From: Citrobacter sp. Marseille-Q6884
Lineage (GTDB): Bacteria; Pseudomonadota; Gammaproteobacteria; Enterobacterales; Enterobacteriaceae
Length of the DNA stretch: 64,000 nt
Assembly (NCBI RefSeq): GCF_945906775.1
Contig: NZ_CAMDRE010000001.1
Location: 2,232,001 to 2,296,000 of the forward strand
Reading direction: 5' to 3'
The position numbers and the translations under genes were made by a program. Positions within the stretch are counted from its first letter, which is position 1. Every line of letters begins with the position of its first letter. Of this stretch, positions 24,686 to 34,313 are shown piece by piece. Under the pieces are notes generated by a model. The model was given only the letters and a program-made list of their open reading frames with translations. It was not told where the DNA came from and did no database searches.

Positions 24686-25509
24686 GCGTGGTGATTAACG
24701 ATAAACCCCGTCAGCGCGTACTGAGCTGGCGCTGGCCGCTTTCTCGTCAGATAACGTTAAGTCTCGGTACGCTGGCCGTCATTCTGGCGGTGTGGTGGGC
24801 GGTGGCGGCGCTGCAGTTAATCAGTCCGTTGTTTTTACCGCCGCCGGGGCAGGTATTACAAAAACTCATTACGCTTGCCGGGCCGCAAGGGTTTATGGAT
24901 GCCACGTTGTGGCAGCATCTGGCGGCAAGCCTGACACGGATTGTCATTGCGCTGCTGGCGGCGGTGATTATCGGTATCCCGGTGGGGATCGCCATGGGGC
25001 TGAGCCCGACGGTGCGCGGCATACTTGATCCGATTATTGAATTGTATCGCCCGGTGCCACCGCTGGCGTATTTGCCGCTGATGGTGATCTGGTTTGGGAT
25101 CGGTGAAACCTCCAAGATCCTGCTGATCTATCTGGCGATTTTTGCCCCCGTTGCGATGTCGGCGCTGGCGGGCGTAAATAGCGCGCAGCAGGTGAGGATC
25201 CGTGCCGCACAGTCGCTGGGAGCCAGCCGGGTGCAGGTGTTGTGGTTTGTGATTTTGCCGGGCGCATTGCCGGAAATTCTGACCGGATTACGCATCGGGC
25301 TGGGTGTGGGTTGGTCAACGCTGGTGGCAGCTGAACTGATTGCCGCGACGCGTGGGTTAGGTTTTATGGTGCAGTCCGCGGGGGAGTTTCTGGCGACTGA
25401 TGTGGTGCTGGCGGGGATCGCGGTGATTGCCGTTATCGCCTTTATTTTAGAATTGGGTTTGCGTGCGCTCCAGCGCCGTCTGACGCCCTGGCATGGAGAA
25501 GTACAATGA
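24682..25509 (+). CDS. tauC: TauC, taurine ABC transporter permease
   Basis: A 275-residue inner-membrane permease with about six segments and the coupling loop RIRAAQSLGASRVQVLWFVILPGALPEI, shown here by RAAQSLGAS. It belongs to the SsuC/TauC type. ATGA overlaps join it to tauB and tauD, so the four genes form one operon. Confidence 0.96.
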   Translation: MSVVINDKPRQRVLSWRWPLSRQITLSLGTLAVILAVWWAVAALQLISPLFLPPPGQVLQKLITLAGPQGFMDATLWQHLAASLTRIVIALLAAVIIGIPVGIAMGLSPTVRGILDPIIELYRPVPPLAYLPLMVIWFGIGETSKILLIYLAIFAPVAMSALAGVNSAQQVRIRAAQSLGASRVQVLWFVILPGALPEILTGLRIGLGVGWSTLVAAELIAATRGLGFMVQSAGEFLATDVVLAGIAVIAVIAFILELGLRALQRRLTPWHGEVQ

Positions 25510-26357
25510 GTGAACGTCTGAGCATTACCCCGCTGGGGCCGTACATCGGTGCGCAAATTACCGGCGCTGACCTGACGCGTCCGCTGAGCGATAACCAGTT
25601 TGAACAGCTTTACCATGCGGTGCTTCGCCATCAGGTGGTTTTCCTGCGTGAGCAGGCGATTACGCCACAGCAACAACGGGAGCTGGCGCTGCGCTTTGGC
25701 GAGCTACACATTCACCCTGTGTACCCGCATGCTGAGGGCGTGGAGGAAATTATCGTACTGGATACGCATAACGATAACCCACCGGATAATGACAACTGGC
25801 ACACCGACGTGACGTTTATTGAGACGCCGCCCGCTGGCGCGATTCTGGCGGCAAAAGAGCTGCCCTCAACCGGGGGAGACACTCTGTGGACCAGCGGAAT
25901 TGCTGCATATGAAGCACTCTCTGCACCGTTTCGTCAGTTGCTGAGCGGCCTGCGGGCGGAACATGATTTCCGTAAATCCTTCCAGGAATTCAAATATCGT
26001 CACTCTGATGAGGATCACCAGCGCTGGCTGGACGCGGTCGCGAAGCATCCGCCGTTGCTGCATCCTGTGGTGCGCACGCATCCGGTCAGCGGCAAGCAGG
26101 CGTTGTTTGTGAACGAAGGATTTACGACGCGAATTGTTGATGTGACGGAGAAAGAGAGTGGGGCGCTGCTTGGATTCCTGTTTGCCCACGTCACCAAACC
26201 TGAGTTTCAGGTGCGCTGGCGTTGGCAACCGAATGATGTGGCGATTTGGGATAACCGTGTGACGCAGCATTACGCGAATGCTGATTATCTGCCGCAACGG
26301 CGCATTATGCATCGGGCGACCATTCTGGGGGATAAGCCTTACTTTCGTGCGGGCTGA
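25506..26357 (+). CDS. tauD: TauD, taurine dioxygenase
   Basis: A 283-residue Fe(II)/2-oxoglutarate dioxygenase that hydroxylates taurine, releasing sulfite and aminoacetaldehyde. The metal facial triad is His99 and Asp101 in NWHTDVTF plus a later His in VTQHYAN; the Arg in RRIMHRATI binds 2-oxoglutarate. It closes the tau operon and is followed by a REP element separating it from convergent hemB. Confidence 0.96.
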   Translation: MSERLSITPLGPYIGAQITGADLTRPLSDNQFEQLYHAVLRHQVVFLREQAITPQQQRELALRFGELHIHPVYPHAEGVEEIIVLDTHNDNPPDNDNWHTDVTFIETPPAGAILAAKELPSTGGDTLWTSGIAAYEALSAPFRQLLSGLRAEHDFRKSFQEFKYRHSDEDHQRWLDAVAKHPPLLHPVVRTHPVSGKQALFVNEGFTTRIVDVTEKESGALLGFLFAHVTKPEFQVRWRWQPNDVAIWDNRVTQHYANADYLPQRRIMHRATILGDKPYFRAG

Positions 26358-26363
26358 CTGCCC

Positions 26364-26420
26364 GGTGGCGTTTCGCTTACCGGCCTACCGTTGAGTAGGC
26401 CGGATAAGGCGAAGCCATCG
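26364..26420. repeat. REP/BIME element between tauD and hemB
   Basis: The left half (GGCG...CTTACCGGCCTAC) and right half (GTAGGCCGGATAAGGCG) form a long imperfect hairpin with the GCCGGATAAGGCG REP consensus. It lies between convergent genes and may act as transcript end. Confidence 0.85.
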
Positions 26421-26434
26421 TCTGGCAAAATTAC

Positions 26435-27409
26435 TTAACGCAGGATTTTTTTCTCAGCCAGATCCAGGGCGAAGTAGCTGAAGATCAGATCCGCGCCTGC
26501 GCGTTTGATCGAACCTAAACTTTCCAGCACCACTTTCTCTTCATCTATTGCGCCTGCCAGCGCGGCGAATTTGATCATCGCGTATTCACCGCTGACCTGG
26601 TACGCGCCGATAGGCAGTTCGGTACGTTCACGGATATCACGCAGAACATCAAGGTATGCGCCAGCCGGTTTCACCATCAGGCAGTCTGCGCCCTGGGCCT
26701 CATCAAGCAGGGATTCACGAATGGCCTCGCGGCGGTTCATCGGGTTCATCTGATACGTTTTACGATCGCCCTTCAGCGCAGTGCCTGCCGCTTCGCGGAA
26801 CGGGCCGTAGAACGAGGAGGCAAACTTGGTGGAGTAGGACATGATGGCGGTATCGGTGAAGCCCGCAGCATCCAGCGCCTGGCGAATGGCCTGCACCTGG
26901 CCGTCCATCGCCGCGGAAGGCGCGATGAAATCGGCACCCGCCGCAGCGGCCACAACTGCCTGTTTGCCGAGGTTGGCAAGGGTCAAATCGTTGTCCACAC
27001 CGTGTTCGCATAATACCCCACAGTGACCGTGTGAGGTGTATTCGCAGAAGCAGGTATCGGACATGACGATCATTTCCGGGACGGTTTGCTTGCAAATACG
27101 TGACATTCTTGCCACCAGACCGTCTTCTTTCCAGGCATCGCTGCCGGTGTCATCAGTGTGGTGGGAAATACCAAAGGTCATCACCGAGCGGATGCCTGCG
27201 TTAGCAATGCGTTCGATCTCGCGCGCCAGATGTTTTTCTGGAATGCGCATCACGCCGGGCATGGCCTCGATGGCTTTGTAATCGTCGAGTTCTTCTTCAA
27301 CAAAGATCGGCAACACCAGGTCATTTAAGCTGAGTGTTGTCTCTTCAAACATAGCGCGCAGCGCAGGGGATTTGCGCAGGCGACGAGGGCGTTGGATTAG
27401 GTCTGTCAT
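26435..27409 (-). CDS. hemB: delta-aminolevulinic acid dehydratase (porphobilinogen synthase)
   Basis: Condenses two 5-aminolevulinate molecules to porphobilinogen in heme synthesis; 324 residues as in E. coli. The zinc cysteines are Cys120, Cys122 and Cys130 (DTCFCEYTSHGHC). The Schiff-base lysines are in YSTKFAS and LMVKPAGAY. An in-frame ATG at 27454 is ignored because MTDLIQRPRRLR is the conserved start. Confidence 0.97.
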   Translation of the reverse strand: MTDLIQRPRRLRKSPALRAMFEETTLSLNDLVLPIFVEEELDDYKAIEAMPGVMRIPEKHLAREIERIANAGIRSVMTFGISHHTDDTGSDAWKEDGLVARMSRICKQTVPEMIVMSDTCFCEYTSHGHCGVLCEHGVDNDLTLANLGKQAVVAAAAGADFIAPSAAMDGQVQAIRQALDAAGFTDTAIMSYSTKFASSFYGPFREAAGTALKGDRKTYQMNPMNRREAIRESLLDEAQGADCLMVKPAGAYLDVLRDIRERTELPIGAYQVSGEYAMIKFAALAGAIDEEKVVLESLGSIKRAGADLIFSYFALDLAEKKILR

Positions 27410-27909
27410 GGTATGCCTGATGTTTGTGGAATCGAAGGCCGTAGTATACCTCAACCTGTGTGAGGGTGTTTTACGAAAGTTGGCCTGATGTTGGTTATGT
27501 TGTGTGGTGATAGATGCCTGACATCATGGGTAATTTGTTTTCATCACGGCGGCTATTTTTTCAGGCGCAATGGATTTTATTGTGGATTTAGTTTTGTTTA
27601 ATTTTATTTTAAGTGAATTAGGCTTTGAATATTTTATTCATTATATTTCTGATTGTTATAAAAAACATGATTGAAGTATATATATGTTGTGCTTTTTTAT
27701 TTCCTATGGTGTTGAATTAAAATCAATTTCACCTCTATTTATTTCCTTTTTTGATTCTGTGGTTATTGTCCGAAATCGGACTTACGGTAATGAATAATTG
27801 AACCTCTTATCTTTACCGCCGCATAATCCTCCTCGAGAAACATAAAATGTTTTCTATGCATTGATAATTGATGGATCAACTATATTACGTCCCTGAGGAG
27901 GGATGACAA
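27410..27909. promoter_or_regulatory. 500-nt AT-rich gap upstream of autotransporter
   Basis: This divergent gap between hemB and the autotransporter gene is strongly AT-rich in its middle (27550-27760), as expected of H-NS-bound promoter DNA. At 27768-27781 a perfect palindrome, GTCCGA-AA-TCGGAC, stands out 128 nt before the autotransporter ATG. No coding frame was seen. Confidence 0.5.
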
Positions 27910-30828
27910 ATGCACACTTGGAAAAAGAAACTTGTAGTCTCACAATTAGCATTGGCCTGCACACTGGCAATCACTTCTCAGGCAAATGCTTCTACTGATA
28001 TCTCTGGTACCACTTATAATACTTATAACCATTATAATGACGCTACTTATAGCGATGACGTATATTATGACGGTTATGTGGGTTGGAATAATTACGACGC
28101 TGATAGTATCTATAACGGTGATATTTATCCCGTTATTAATAACGCCACTGTTAACGGCGTCATTTCAACTTACTACCTGGACGACGGTCTTTCTGGAAAC
28201 AGTAATACCAATAGCCTGACCATTAAAAACAGTACCATTCACGGTATGGTGACGTCCGAATGTATGACAAAGGACTGTACTAACCGCACTGGCACTGATT
28301 ATTACTATGATCGTCTGGCGATGAGCGTTATCAATTCGACCATTGATGACAACTACGAACATTATACCTACAACGGTACGTATAATGATGCCGCTGACAC
28401 GCATGTGGTTGACGTTTACAACCTGGGCACGGCGATCACCCTGGATCAGGAAGTTGATCTGTCTGTCTCCGCTAACTCTCACGTGGCGGGCATCACGCTG
28501 ACTCAGGGTTATGAGTGGGCAGACATCGACGACAATACCGTCAGTACAGGAGTCAACAGCAGTGAAGTGTTTAACAACACCATCACCGTAACGGATTCCA
28601 CGATCACCTCTGGTTCATTGTCAGATGAAGGAACTGATGGCTGGTTCGGTAACAATCATAACGCCAGTGATTACAGCGGTTCTTATACTGCCGATGATAT
28701 TGCTATTGCAGCCATTGCGAATCCGGGTGCGGATAACGCCATGCAGACCAGTGTTAATCTCAGTAATTCAACCCTGATGGGCGACGTTGTATTCTCCAGC
28801 AACTTTGACGAGAACTTCTTCCCGCAGGGTGCTGACAGTTATCGTGATACAGATTCTGCGGTAGATACCAACGGTTGGGACGGCACCGATCGTATGGATG
28901 TCACGCTGAATAATGGCAGCAAGTGGGTTGGCTCTGCGATGTCCGTGCATCAGGTCGATAGTGACGGTGATGGCATTTATGACGGTTACGCTGCCGGTAC
29001 CGAAGCCACCGGGATGCTGTACGATATCAGCGCGAATAGCCTGTGGCCTTCATCAACTTACGGAATTGACAACAATGACACCGCGTATAGTGAAAATGGT
29101 CATGTTGTCGGCAATCAGGTTTATCAGAGTGGGCTGTTTAACGTCACACTGAACGGTGGTTCACAGTGGGATACCACTAAAACCTCGCTGATTGATACCC
29201 TGAGCATCAACAGCGGTTCTGTTGTGAATGTTGCAGATTCCAGTCTGGTTTCTGACTCCATTGCGCTGACCGGCGGTTCTGCACTGAACATCAATGAAGA
29301 CGGTCATGTAGCTACTGACACCCTGACGGTGGATAACAGTACCGTCACGATTGCAGATGATGTTGCTGCAGGCTGGGGTGTCAGAGATGCGGCCTTGTAT
29401 GCTAACACCGTTAATGTAACCAACAACGGTGTTCTGGATGTAGGTAACAGCACTGCCTATGCTCTGCAGGCAGATACCCTGAATCTGACCAGTTACACCG
29501 ATACTTACGGTCACGTTAATGCAGGTGTCTTCGATATTCACAGCAACAGCTTTGTGCTGGACGCTGATCTGACCAACGATCGTACTAATGACATCACCCA
29601 GTCTAATTATGGCTACGGTGTGATCGCCATGAACTCAGAGGGTCACCTGACCATTAACGGTAATGGGGATGCCTGGACCGGCGATCAATCAGAAGTCGAT
29701 AATGCTGGCGATAACGTTGCTGCTGCAACCGGTAACTACAAGGTTCGTATTGATAACGCGACCGGTGAAGGCTCTGTTGCCAATTACAACGGCAAAGAAC
29801 TTATCTACGTTAACGACAAAAACAGCACTGCAACGTTCTCTGCAGCGAATAAAGCGGATCTTGGTGCTTACACCTATCAGGCTCAGCAGGCCGGCAATAC
29901 TGTTGTTCTGCAGCAGATGGAGCTGACTGACTACGCTAATATGGCGCTGAGCATCCCGTCTGCGAATACCAATATCTGGAACCTGGAGCAGGATACCGTG
30001 GGAACCCGCCTGACCAACGCGCGTCATGGTCTGGCCGATAACGGTGGTGCATGGGTGAGCTACTTTGGTGGTAGCTTCGACGCAGATAACGACACCATTA
30101 GCTACGATCAGGATGTCAATGGCATCATGGTCGGTGTTGATACCAAAGTTGAAGGTAACTACGCTCAGTGGATTGTCGGTGCTGCGGCTGGCTTTGCGAA
30201 AGGTGACATGAGTGACCGCACCGGTCAGGTGGATCAGGACAGCCAGACGGCTTATATCTACTCTTCTGCCCGTTTTGCGAATAACCTCTTTGTTGACGGA
30301 AGCATGAGTTACTCTCACTTCAACAACGATCTGTCAGCTAGCATGAGTGACGGTCAGTATGTTGATGGCAGCACTTCTGCTGATGCCTGGGGCTTTGGTC
30401 TGAAACTGGGTTACGACTGGAAAGTCGGTGATGCTGGCTACGTAACGCCGTACGGCAGCATATCGGGTCTGTTCCAGTCTGGAGATGACTATAAGCTCAG
30501 CAACGACATGAAAGTTGATGGTCAGTCCTATGACAGCCTGCGTTATGAACTGGGTGTAGATACAGGTTATACCTTCACCTATAGCGAAGATCAGGCGCTG
30601 ACGCCGTACTTTAAACTGGCCTATGTTTACGACGACTCAAACAATGATTCTGACGTAAACGGTGATTCTATTGACAACGGTGTTGAAGGTTCTGCGGTTC
30701 GTGTTGGACTGGGTACTCAGTTTAGCTTCACCAAAAACTTCAGCGCATACAGCGATGCTAACTACCTTGGCGGCGGTGATGTCGATCAGGACTGGTCTGC
30801 AAACGTAGGCGTTAAATATACCTGGTAA
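27910..30828 (+). CDS. type V autotransporter adhesin, EhaB/YaiT-locus type
   Basis: A 972-residue autotransporter. Residues 1-28 are a Sec signal (cleavage near ANA-ST). The passenger, about 28-700, is built of Asn/Asp/Ser/Thr-rich parallel-beta-helix turns (NNGSKW, TLNGGSQW). The translocator barrel, about 711-972, starts GGAWVSYFGGSF and ends NVGVKYTW with the aromatic C-terminus needed for BAM insertion. The first passenger part is unusually Tyr/Asp-rich. A calcium-loop-like DSDGDGIYD lies at 350-358 and a close Cys pair at 118/123. In E. coli this locus holds yaiT/ehaB, a biofilm-linked adhesin. GAGGAGG precedes the ATG. Confidence 0.9.
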   Translation: MHTWKKKLVVSQLALACTLAITSQANASTDISGTTYNTYNHYNDATYSDDVYYDGYVGWNNYDADSIYNGDIYPVINNATVNGVISTYYLDDGLSGNSNTNSLTIKNSTIHGMVTSECMTKDCTNRTGTDYYYDRLAMSVINSTIDDNYEHYTYNGTYNDAADTHVVDVYNLGTAITLDQEVDLSVSANSHVAGITLTQGYEWADIDDNTVSTGVNSSEVFNNTITVTDSTITSGSLSDEGTDGWFGNNHNASDYSGSYTADDIAIAAIANPGADNAMQTSVNLSNSTLMGDVVFSSNFDENFFPQGADSYRDTDSAVDTNGWDGTDRMDVTLNNGSKWVGSAMSVHQVDSDGDGIYDGYAAGTEATGMLYDISANSLWPSSTYGIDNNDTAYSENGHVVGNQVYQSGLFNVTLNGGSQWDTTKTSLIDTLSINSGSVVNVADSSLVSDSIALTGGSALNINEDGHVATDTLTVDNSTVTIADDVAAGWGVRDAALYANTVNVTNNGVLDVGNSTAYALQADTLNLTSYTDTYGHVNAGVFDIHSNSFVLDADLTNDRTNDITQSNYGYGVIAMNSEGHLTINGNGDAWTGDQSEVDNAGDNVAAATGNYKVRIDNATGEGSVANYNGKELIYVNDKNSTATFSAANKADLGAYTYQAQQAGNTVVLQQMELTDYANMALSIPSANTNIWNLEQDTVGTRLTNARHGLADNGGAWVSYFGGSFDADNDTISYDQDVNGIMVGVDTKVEGNYAQWIVGAAAGFAKGDMSDRTGQVDQDSQTAYIYSSARFANNLFVDGSMSYSHFNNDLSASMSDGQYVDGSTSADAWGFGLKLGYDWKVGDAGYVTPYGSISGLFQSGDDYKLSNDMKVDGQSYDSLRYELGVDTGYTFTYSEDQALTPYFKLAYVYDDSNNDSDVNGDSIDNGVEGSAVRVGLGTQFSFTKNFSAYSDANYLGGGDVDQDWSANVGVKYTW

Positions 30829-30912
30829 GCTATTTCTTACTGCGAAAATACAGGTAATTAAAGTTAAAATGCCCGTCAAGGATTTGGCGGGCATTAATGT
30901 AAGGATGCTCGA

Positions 30913-31536
30913 ATGCTGTCTGTAGGCAAGCCCCTTCATGAGTTTGCTAAGCTCAATAAATGTTTATCTGGGTATGGTACTCGTTTCGAGTTTTGCAATG
31001 AAAAACAAACCCTATTTTCCAGTGATATAAATAGTGACGATATATTCATTATTTTAGAGGGGATTATCTCTCTGAAAAGAAACGATGATGTTCTTATCGG
31101 AATGGCACAGGCACCTTTTATTATGGGGCTGGCTGATAGTGTGATGAGAACGGATGTGCAATATAAGTTAATGGCAGAAAGCCACTGCTCTGGATATCAT
31201 CTTCCCGCCTCTCAAACGATCAGTATCATTGAGCAGCATCACCTGTGGCGAGAAGCCTTCTGCTGGTTAGCATGGCAAAATAAGACACTGGAACTGCGCG
31301 ATTTACAGTTGATTGGTCATAATTCATACGAACAAATTCGGGCAACGTTAATTGCGATGAACGAATGGGATCAAGAGCTACGCTCCCGTATAGGCGTGAT
31401 GAACTATATTCATCAGCGCACACGAATATCTCGTTCTGTCGTTGCCGAAGTGCTTGCGGCGCTGCGCAAAGGAAATTATATCAAAATGAACAAAGGCAAA
31501 CTGGTTAGCATCAACCGTTTGCCTTTTGAGTACTAA
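30913..31536 (+). CDS. iprA: IprA (YaiV), winged-helix regulator
   Basis: A 207-residue protein with a cyclic-nucleotide-binding-like N-terminal part and a C-terminal winged helix (RTRISRSVVAEVLAALRKGNYIKM). It is the YaiV orthologue, described in Salmonella and E. coli as IprA, an inhibitor of hydrogen-peroxide resistance. It follows the autotransporter by 84 nt and converges on ampH with 1 nt between stops, the same neighbourhood as in E. coli. Confidence 0.88.
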   Translation: MLSVGKPLHEFAKLNKCLSGYGTRFEFCNEKQTLFSSDINSDDIFIILEGIISLKRNDDVLIGMAQAPFIMGLADSVMRTDVQYKLMAESHCSGYHLPASQTISIIEQHHLWREAFCWLAWQNKTLELRDLQLIGHNSYEQIRATLIAMNEWDQELRSRIGVMNYIHQRTRISRSVVAEVLAALRKGNYIKMNKGKLVSINRLPFEY

Positions 31537-31537
31537 A

Positions 31538-32695
31538 TCAGGATGCAGGAACGACCAGCGGCTTATTTCCGCTTAATTCTGCCACCAGATTATTGATACC
31601 GTCACTCATATTGGTAAAACGGGTCAGTGGGGAACGGGTCACCACGACAAAAGCGCCAACGTTTTTCTGCGGAATCATCGCCATGTAAGTGATGAAGCCA
31701 CCGCCGCCACCTGTTTTCTGAATGATTCCTGGTCGGCCATTCTTCGGTGCCATGTATACCCAGCCCAAACCCAGCGCATCGGCTTTGCCAGGTACATCCA
31801 TACCGATCACTTTGGTGAGCTGTGTACGCTGATAAATCAGCGTCTGCATACGATCGGCCTGTTGACTGCGATGATAGAAATCAGACGAGAGATACTGCTG
31901 CATCCAGCGCATCATATCGCCAGGCGTGGAATAGACGCCGCCACTGCCCATCGCGGCCAGTGTATTGTTACACGGACTGGCACCTTTTTCCGCGATCATC
32001 AGACGCTTACACTGATCGGGGGAGGGGGTAAAGGTGGTGTCTTTCATCCCGAGCGGTCGCGTGATTTTCTCTTCAAAAAGCTGTGGATAAGGTTTACCGG
32101 CGGCTGTTCCCAGCGCATCGGCCAGCAGATCGAACGCCAGGTTTGAATACGAAGCTTGCGAACCTGGAGCAGCTTTCAACGTGGCGGTAGAGAGATAGCT
32201 CCAGCGCTGCTCGCGGGTCGGCCAGACAAATACCGGACGTTTTGCTGCGCCACCAGGCTGTTCGCGTGGCAGGGCACTGGTATGTGTAGCCAGATTCACC
32301 AGGGTGATCGGCGTTCCCTTATAGGTCGGAACGCGCGCGCCGGGTGGTGCATATTTACTCAACGGGTCGTTCAGTTTCACCGTGCCCTGATCGAGTAATT
32401 TCACCAGCATTTCACTGGTCATCAATTTGGTAATCGAGGCAATTCGAATCACGGAGTCCAGTTGCGGATGAACATTATTACCGGGACGCGTTTCGCCAAA
32501 GCTGCGAAAGACGCGCTGGTTGCCGTCAATCACCACGAGTGCCATCCCCGTAGCCCCGCTGCCGTAGAAGATATGGTCGGCATAACGATCAACGATGTCG
32601 GAAGCGAAGACGGGATCGGTTATAGGCTGTGCCGCCTGGACAGATGTCAATGACGCCGCACACAGCGCGGCAGAAAAAAGCAGACTACGTTTCAA
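31538..32695 (-). CDS. ampH: AmpH, penicillin-binding DD-carboxypeptidase/endopeptidase
   Basis: A 385-residue class-C beta-lactamase-like peptidoglycan hydrolase in the periplasm. It has signal peptide MKRSLLFSAALCAASLTSVQAA. The SxxK motif is Ser87-Ile-Thr-Lys90, with YSN in SYSNLAFD and KTG in QKTGGGGGF. AmpH trims and recycles peptidoglycan and has very weak beta-lactamase activity. It is divergent from sbmA across 383 nt. Confidence 0.95.
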   Translation of the reverse strand: MKRSLLFSAALCAASLTSVQAAQPITDPVFASDIVDRYADHIFYGSGATGMALVVIDGNQRVFRSFGETRPGNNVHPQLDSVIRIASITKLMTSEMLVKLLDQGTVKLNDPLSKYAPPGARVPTYKGTPITLVNLATHTSALPREQPGGAAKRPVFVWPTREQRWSYLSTATLKAAPGSQASYSNLAFDLLADALGTAAGKPYPQLFEEKITRPLGMKDTTFTPSPDQCKRLMIAEKGASPCNNTLAAMGSGGVYSTPGDMMRWMQQYLSSDFYHRSQQADRMQTLIYQRTQLTKVIGMDVPGKADALGLGWVYMAPKNGRPGIIQKTGGGGGFITYMAMIPQKNVGAFVVVTRSPLTRFTNMSDGINNLVAELSGNKPLVVPAS

Positions 32696-33078
32696 CGGTG
32701 GTGTCCATGAGTTAGATGAAGTAAATAAGGATGACGTGCGTATGCGTATTTATACTACTGAACGGCATATTGCAAAGCGCTAATACGCCAATGATAGTGT
32801 GAAAAACGTAACGATGAGTAAACGTGAGTCTTTCCTCGAGAGTCGATGTTCGCTTTTGTGATCTCACGCTGTGATAATCTGAATATGCTGGAACGCTGTC
32901 TTATGTGAAAACCACAGAAACAATTCTTCAGGGCCGGGTTGCGAACTAAGTGCGCGGGTTCTGGTCACAATTGTCGGTTTCAGCTTGTGTTTTTGGGCGT
33001 AAGCCGTCTTGCCGCCTTCATCAAGGTCGCAAATGCACAGCAGTCGTCATAACGATAAGAAGTTAGCAGGAGAGTACG
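32696..33078. other. ampH-sbmA divergent intergenic region
   Basis: 383 nt without a coding frame I can support. It must hold the ampH and sbmA promoters. GGAAC at 32890-32894 could be part of a sigma-E-type -35, but I could not place a matching -10 with confidence. Confidence 0.4.
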
Positions 33079-34299
33079 ATGTTTAAGTCTTTTTTCCCAA
33101 AGCCGGGGCCGTTCTTTATTTCGGCATTTATTTGGGCACTGGTCGCCGTTGTTTTTTGGCAGGCTGGAGGGGGCGCCTGGGTAGCCCGTATCACGGGGGC
33201 CTCCGGTGATGTACCTATCAGCGCGGCACGATTCTGGTCGCTGGATTACCTGATTTTTTACGCATACTACATTCTTTGCGTCGGGGTATTCGCACTGTTT
33301 TGGTTTCTCTACAGCCCGCACCGCTGGCAATACTGGTCCATACTGGGCACGTCGCTGATTATCTTCGTGACCTGGTTTCTGGTTGAAGTTGGGGTCGCGG
33401 TTAACGCCTGGTATGCGCCATTCTATGACTTGATTCAAACTGCCCTCAGTTCACCCCATAAGGTGAAAATTGAGCAGTTCTATCATGAAGTGGGGATCTT
33501 TCTCGGCATTGCATTGATTGCCGTGGTCATTGGGGTGATGAATAACTTCTTCGTGAGCCATTATGTGTTCCGTTGGCGTACCGCGATGAACGAACATTAC
33601 ATGGCGCACTGGCAGCATCTGCGGCATATCGAAGGTGCGGCGCAGCGTGTGCAGGAAGACACCATGCGTTTTGCCTCCACGCTGGAAGATATGGGCGTCA
33701 GTTTTATCAACGCGATCATGACGTTGATTGCCTTCTTGCCGGTACTGGTCACACTCTCTGCGCATGTGCCCGATCTGCCGATTATCGGGCATGTTCCTTA
33801 TGGTCTGGTGATTGCCGCGATTGTCTGGTCGCTGATGGGTACCGGGCTACTGGCGGTGGTGGGGATTAAACTTCCTGGACTGGAGTTTAAAAACCAGCGC
33901 GTAGAAGCGGCTTACCGTAAAGAGCTGGTGTACGGTGAAGATGATGCCAGCCGTGCGACGCCTCCTACCGTGCGTGAGTTGTTTCATGCGGTGCGTCAGA
34001 ACTATTTCCGCCTCTATTTTCACTATATGTACTTCAATATTGCCCGTATTCTTTACCTGCAGGTTGATAACGTTTTCGGCTTGTTCCTGCTGTTTCCGTC
34101 GATTGTTGCCGGTACGATTACGCTCGGTCTGATGACGCAAATCACCAACGTGTTTGGTCAGGTGCGAGGATCGTTCCAGTATCTGATTAACTCCTGGACC
34201 ACATTGGTGGAACTGATGTCTATCTATAAACGTCTGCGCAGCTTCGAGCGTGAGCTGGATGGTCAGGATATTCAGGAAGTTACCCATACTCTAAGCTAA
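33079..34299 (+). CDS. sbmA: SbmA, inner-membrane peptide antibiotic transporter
   Basis: A 406-residue inner-membrane protein of the SbmA/BacA family, related to ABC membrane domains but lacking an ATPase. It imports microcins B17 and J25, bleomycin and proline-rich peptides using the proton gradient. Membrane segments are spread along the protein. The cytoplasmic motif YVFRWRTAMNEHYMAHW is diagnostic. The C-terminal end lies 14 nt before yaiW, its operon partner. Confidence 0.96.
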   Translation: MFKSFFPKPGPFFISAFIWALVAVVFWQAGGGAWVARITGASGDVPISAARFWSLDYLIFYAYYILCVGVFALFWFLYSPHRWQYWSILGTSLIIFVTWFLVEVGVAVNAWYAPFYDLIQTALSSPHKVKIEQFYHEVGIFLGIALIAVVIGVMNNFFVSHYVFRWRTAMNEHYMAHWQHLRHIEGAAQRVQEDTMRFASTLEDMGVSFINAIMTLIAFLPVLVTLSAHVPDLPIIGHVPYGLVIAAIVWSLMGTGLLAVVGIKLPGLEFKNQRVEAAYRKELVYGEDDASRATPPTVRELFHAVRQNYFRLYFHYMYFNIARILYLQVDNVFGLFLLFPSIVAGTITLGLMTQITNVFGQVRGSFQYLINSWTTLVELMSIYKRLRSFERELDGQDIQEVTHTLS

Positions 34300-34313
34300 C
34301 AAAAGGAGATGTT

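Noticed and set aside
28000..30000. CRISPR-like or tandem DNA repeats in the autotransporter passenger
   Set aside because: The Asn/Asp/Thr-rich motifs recur at protein level but not as regular DNA repeats with spacers.
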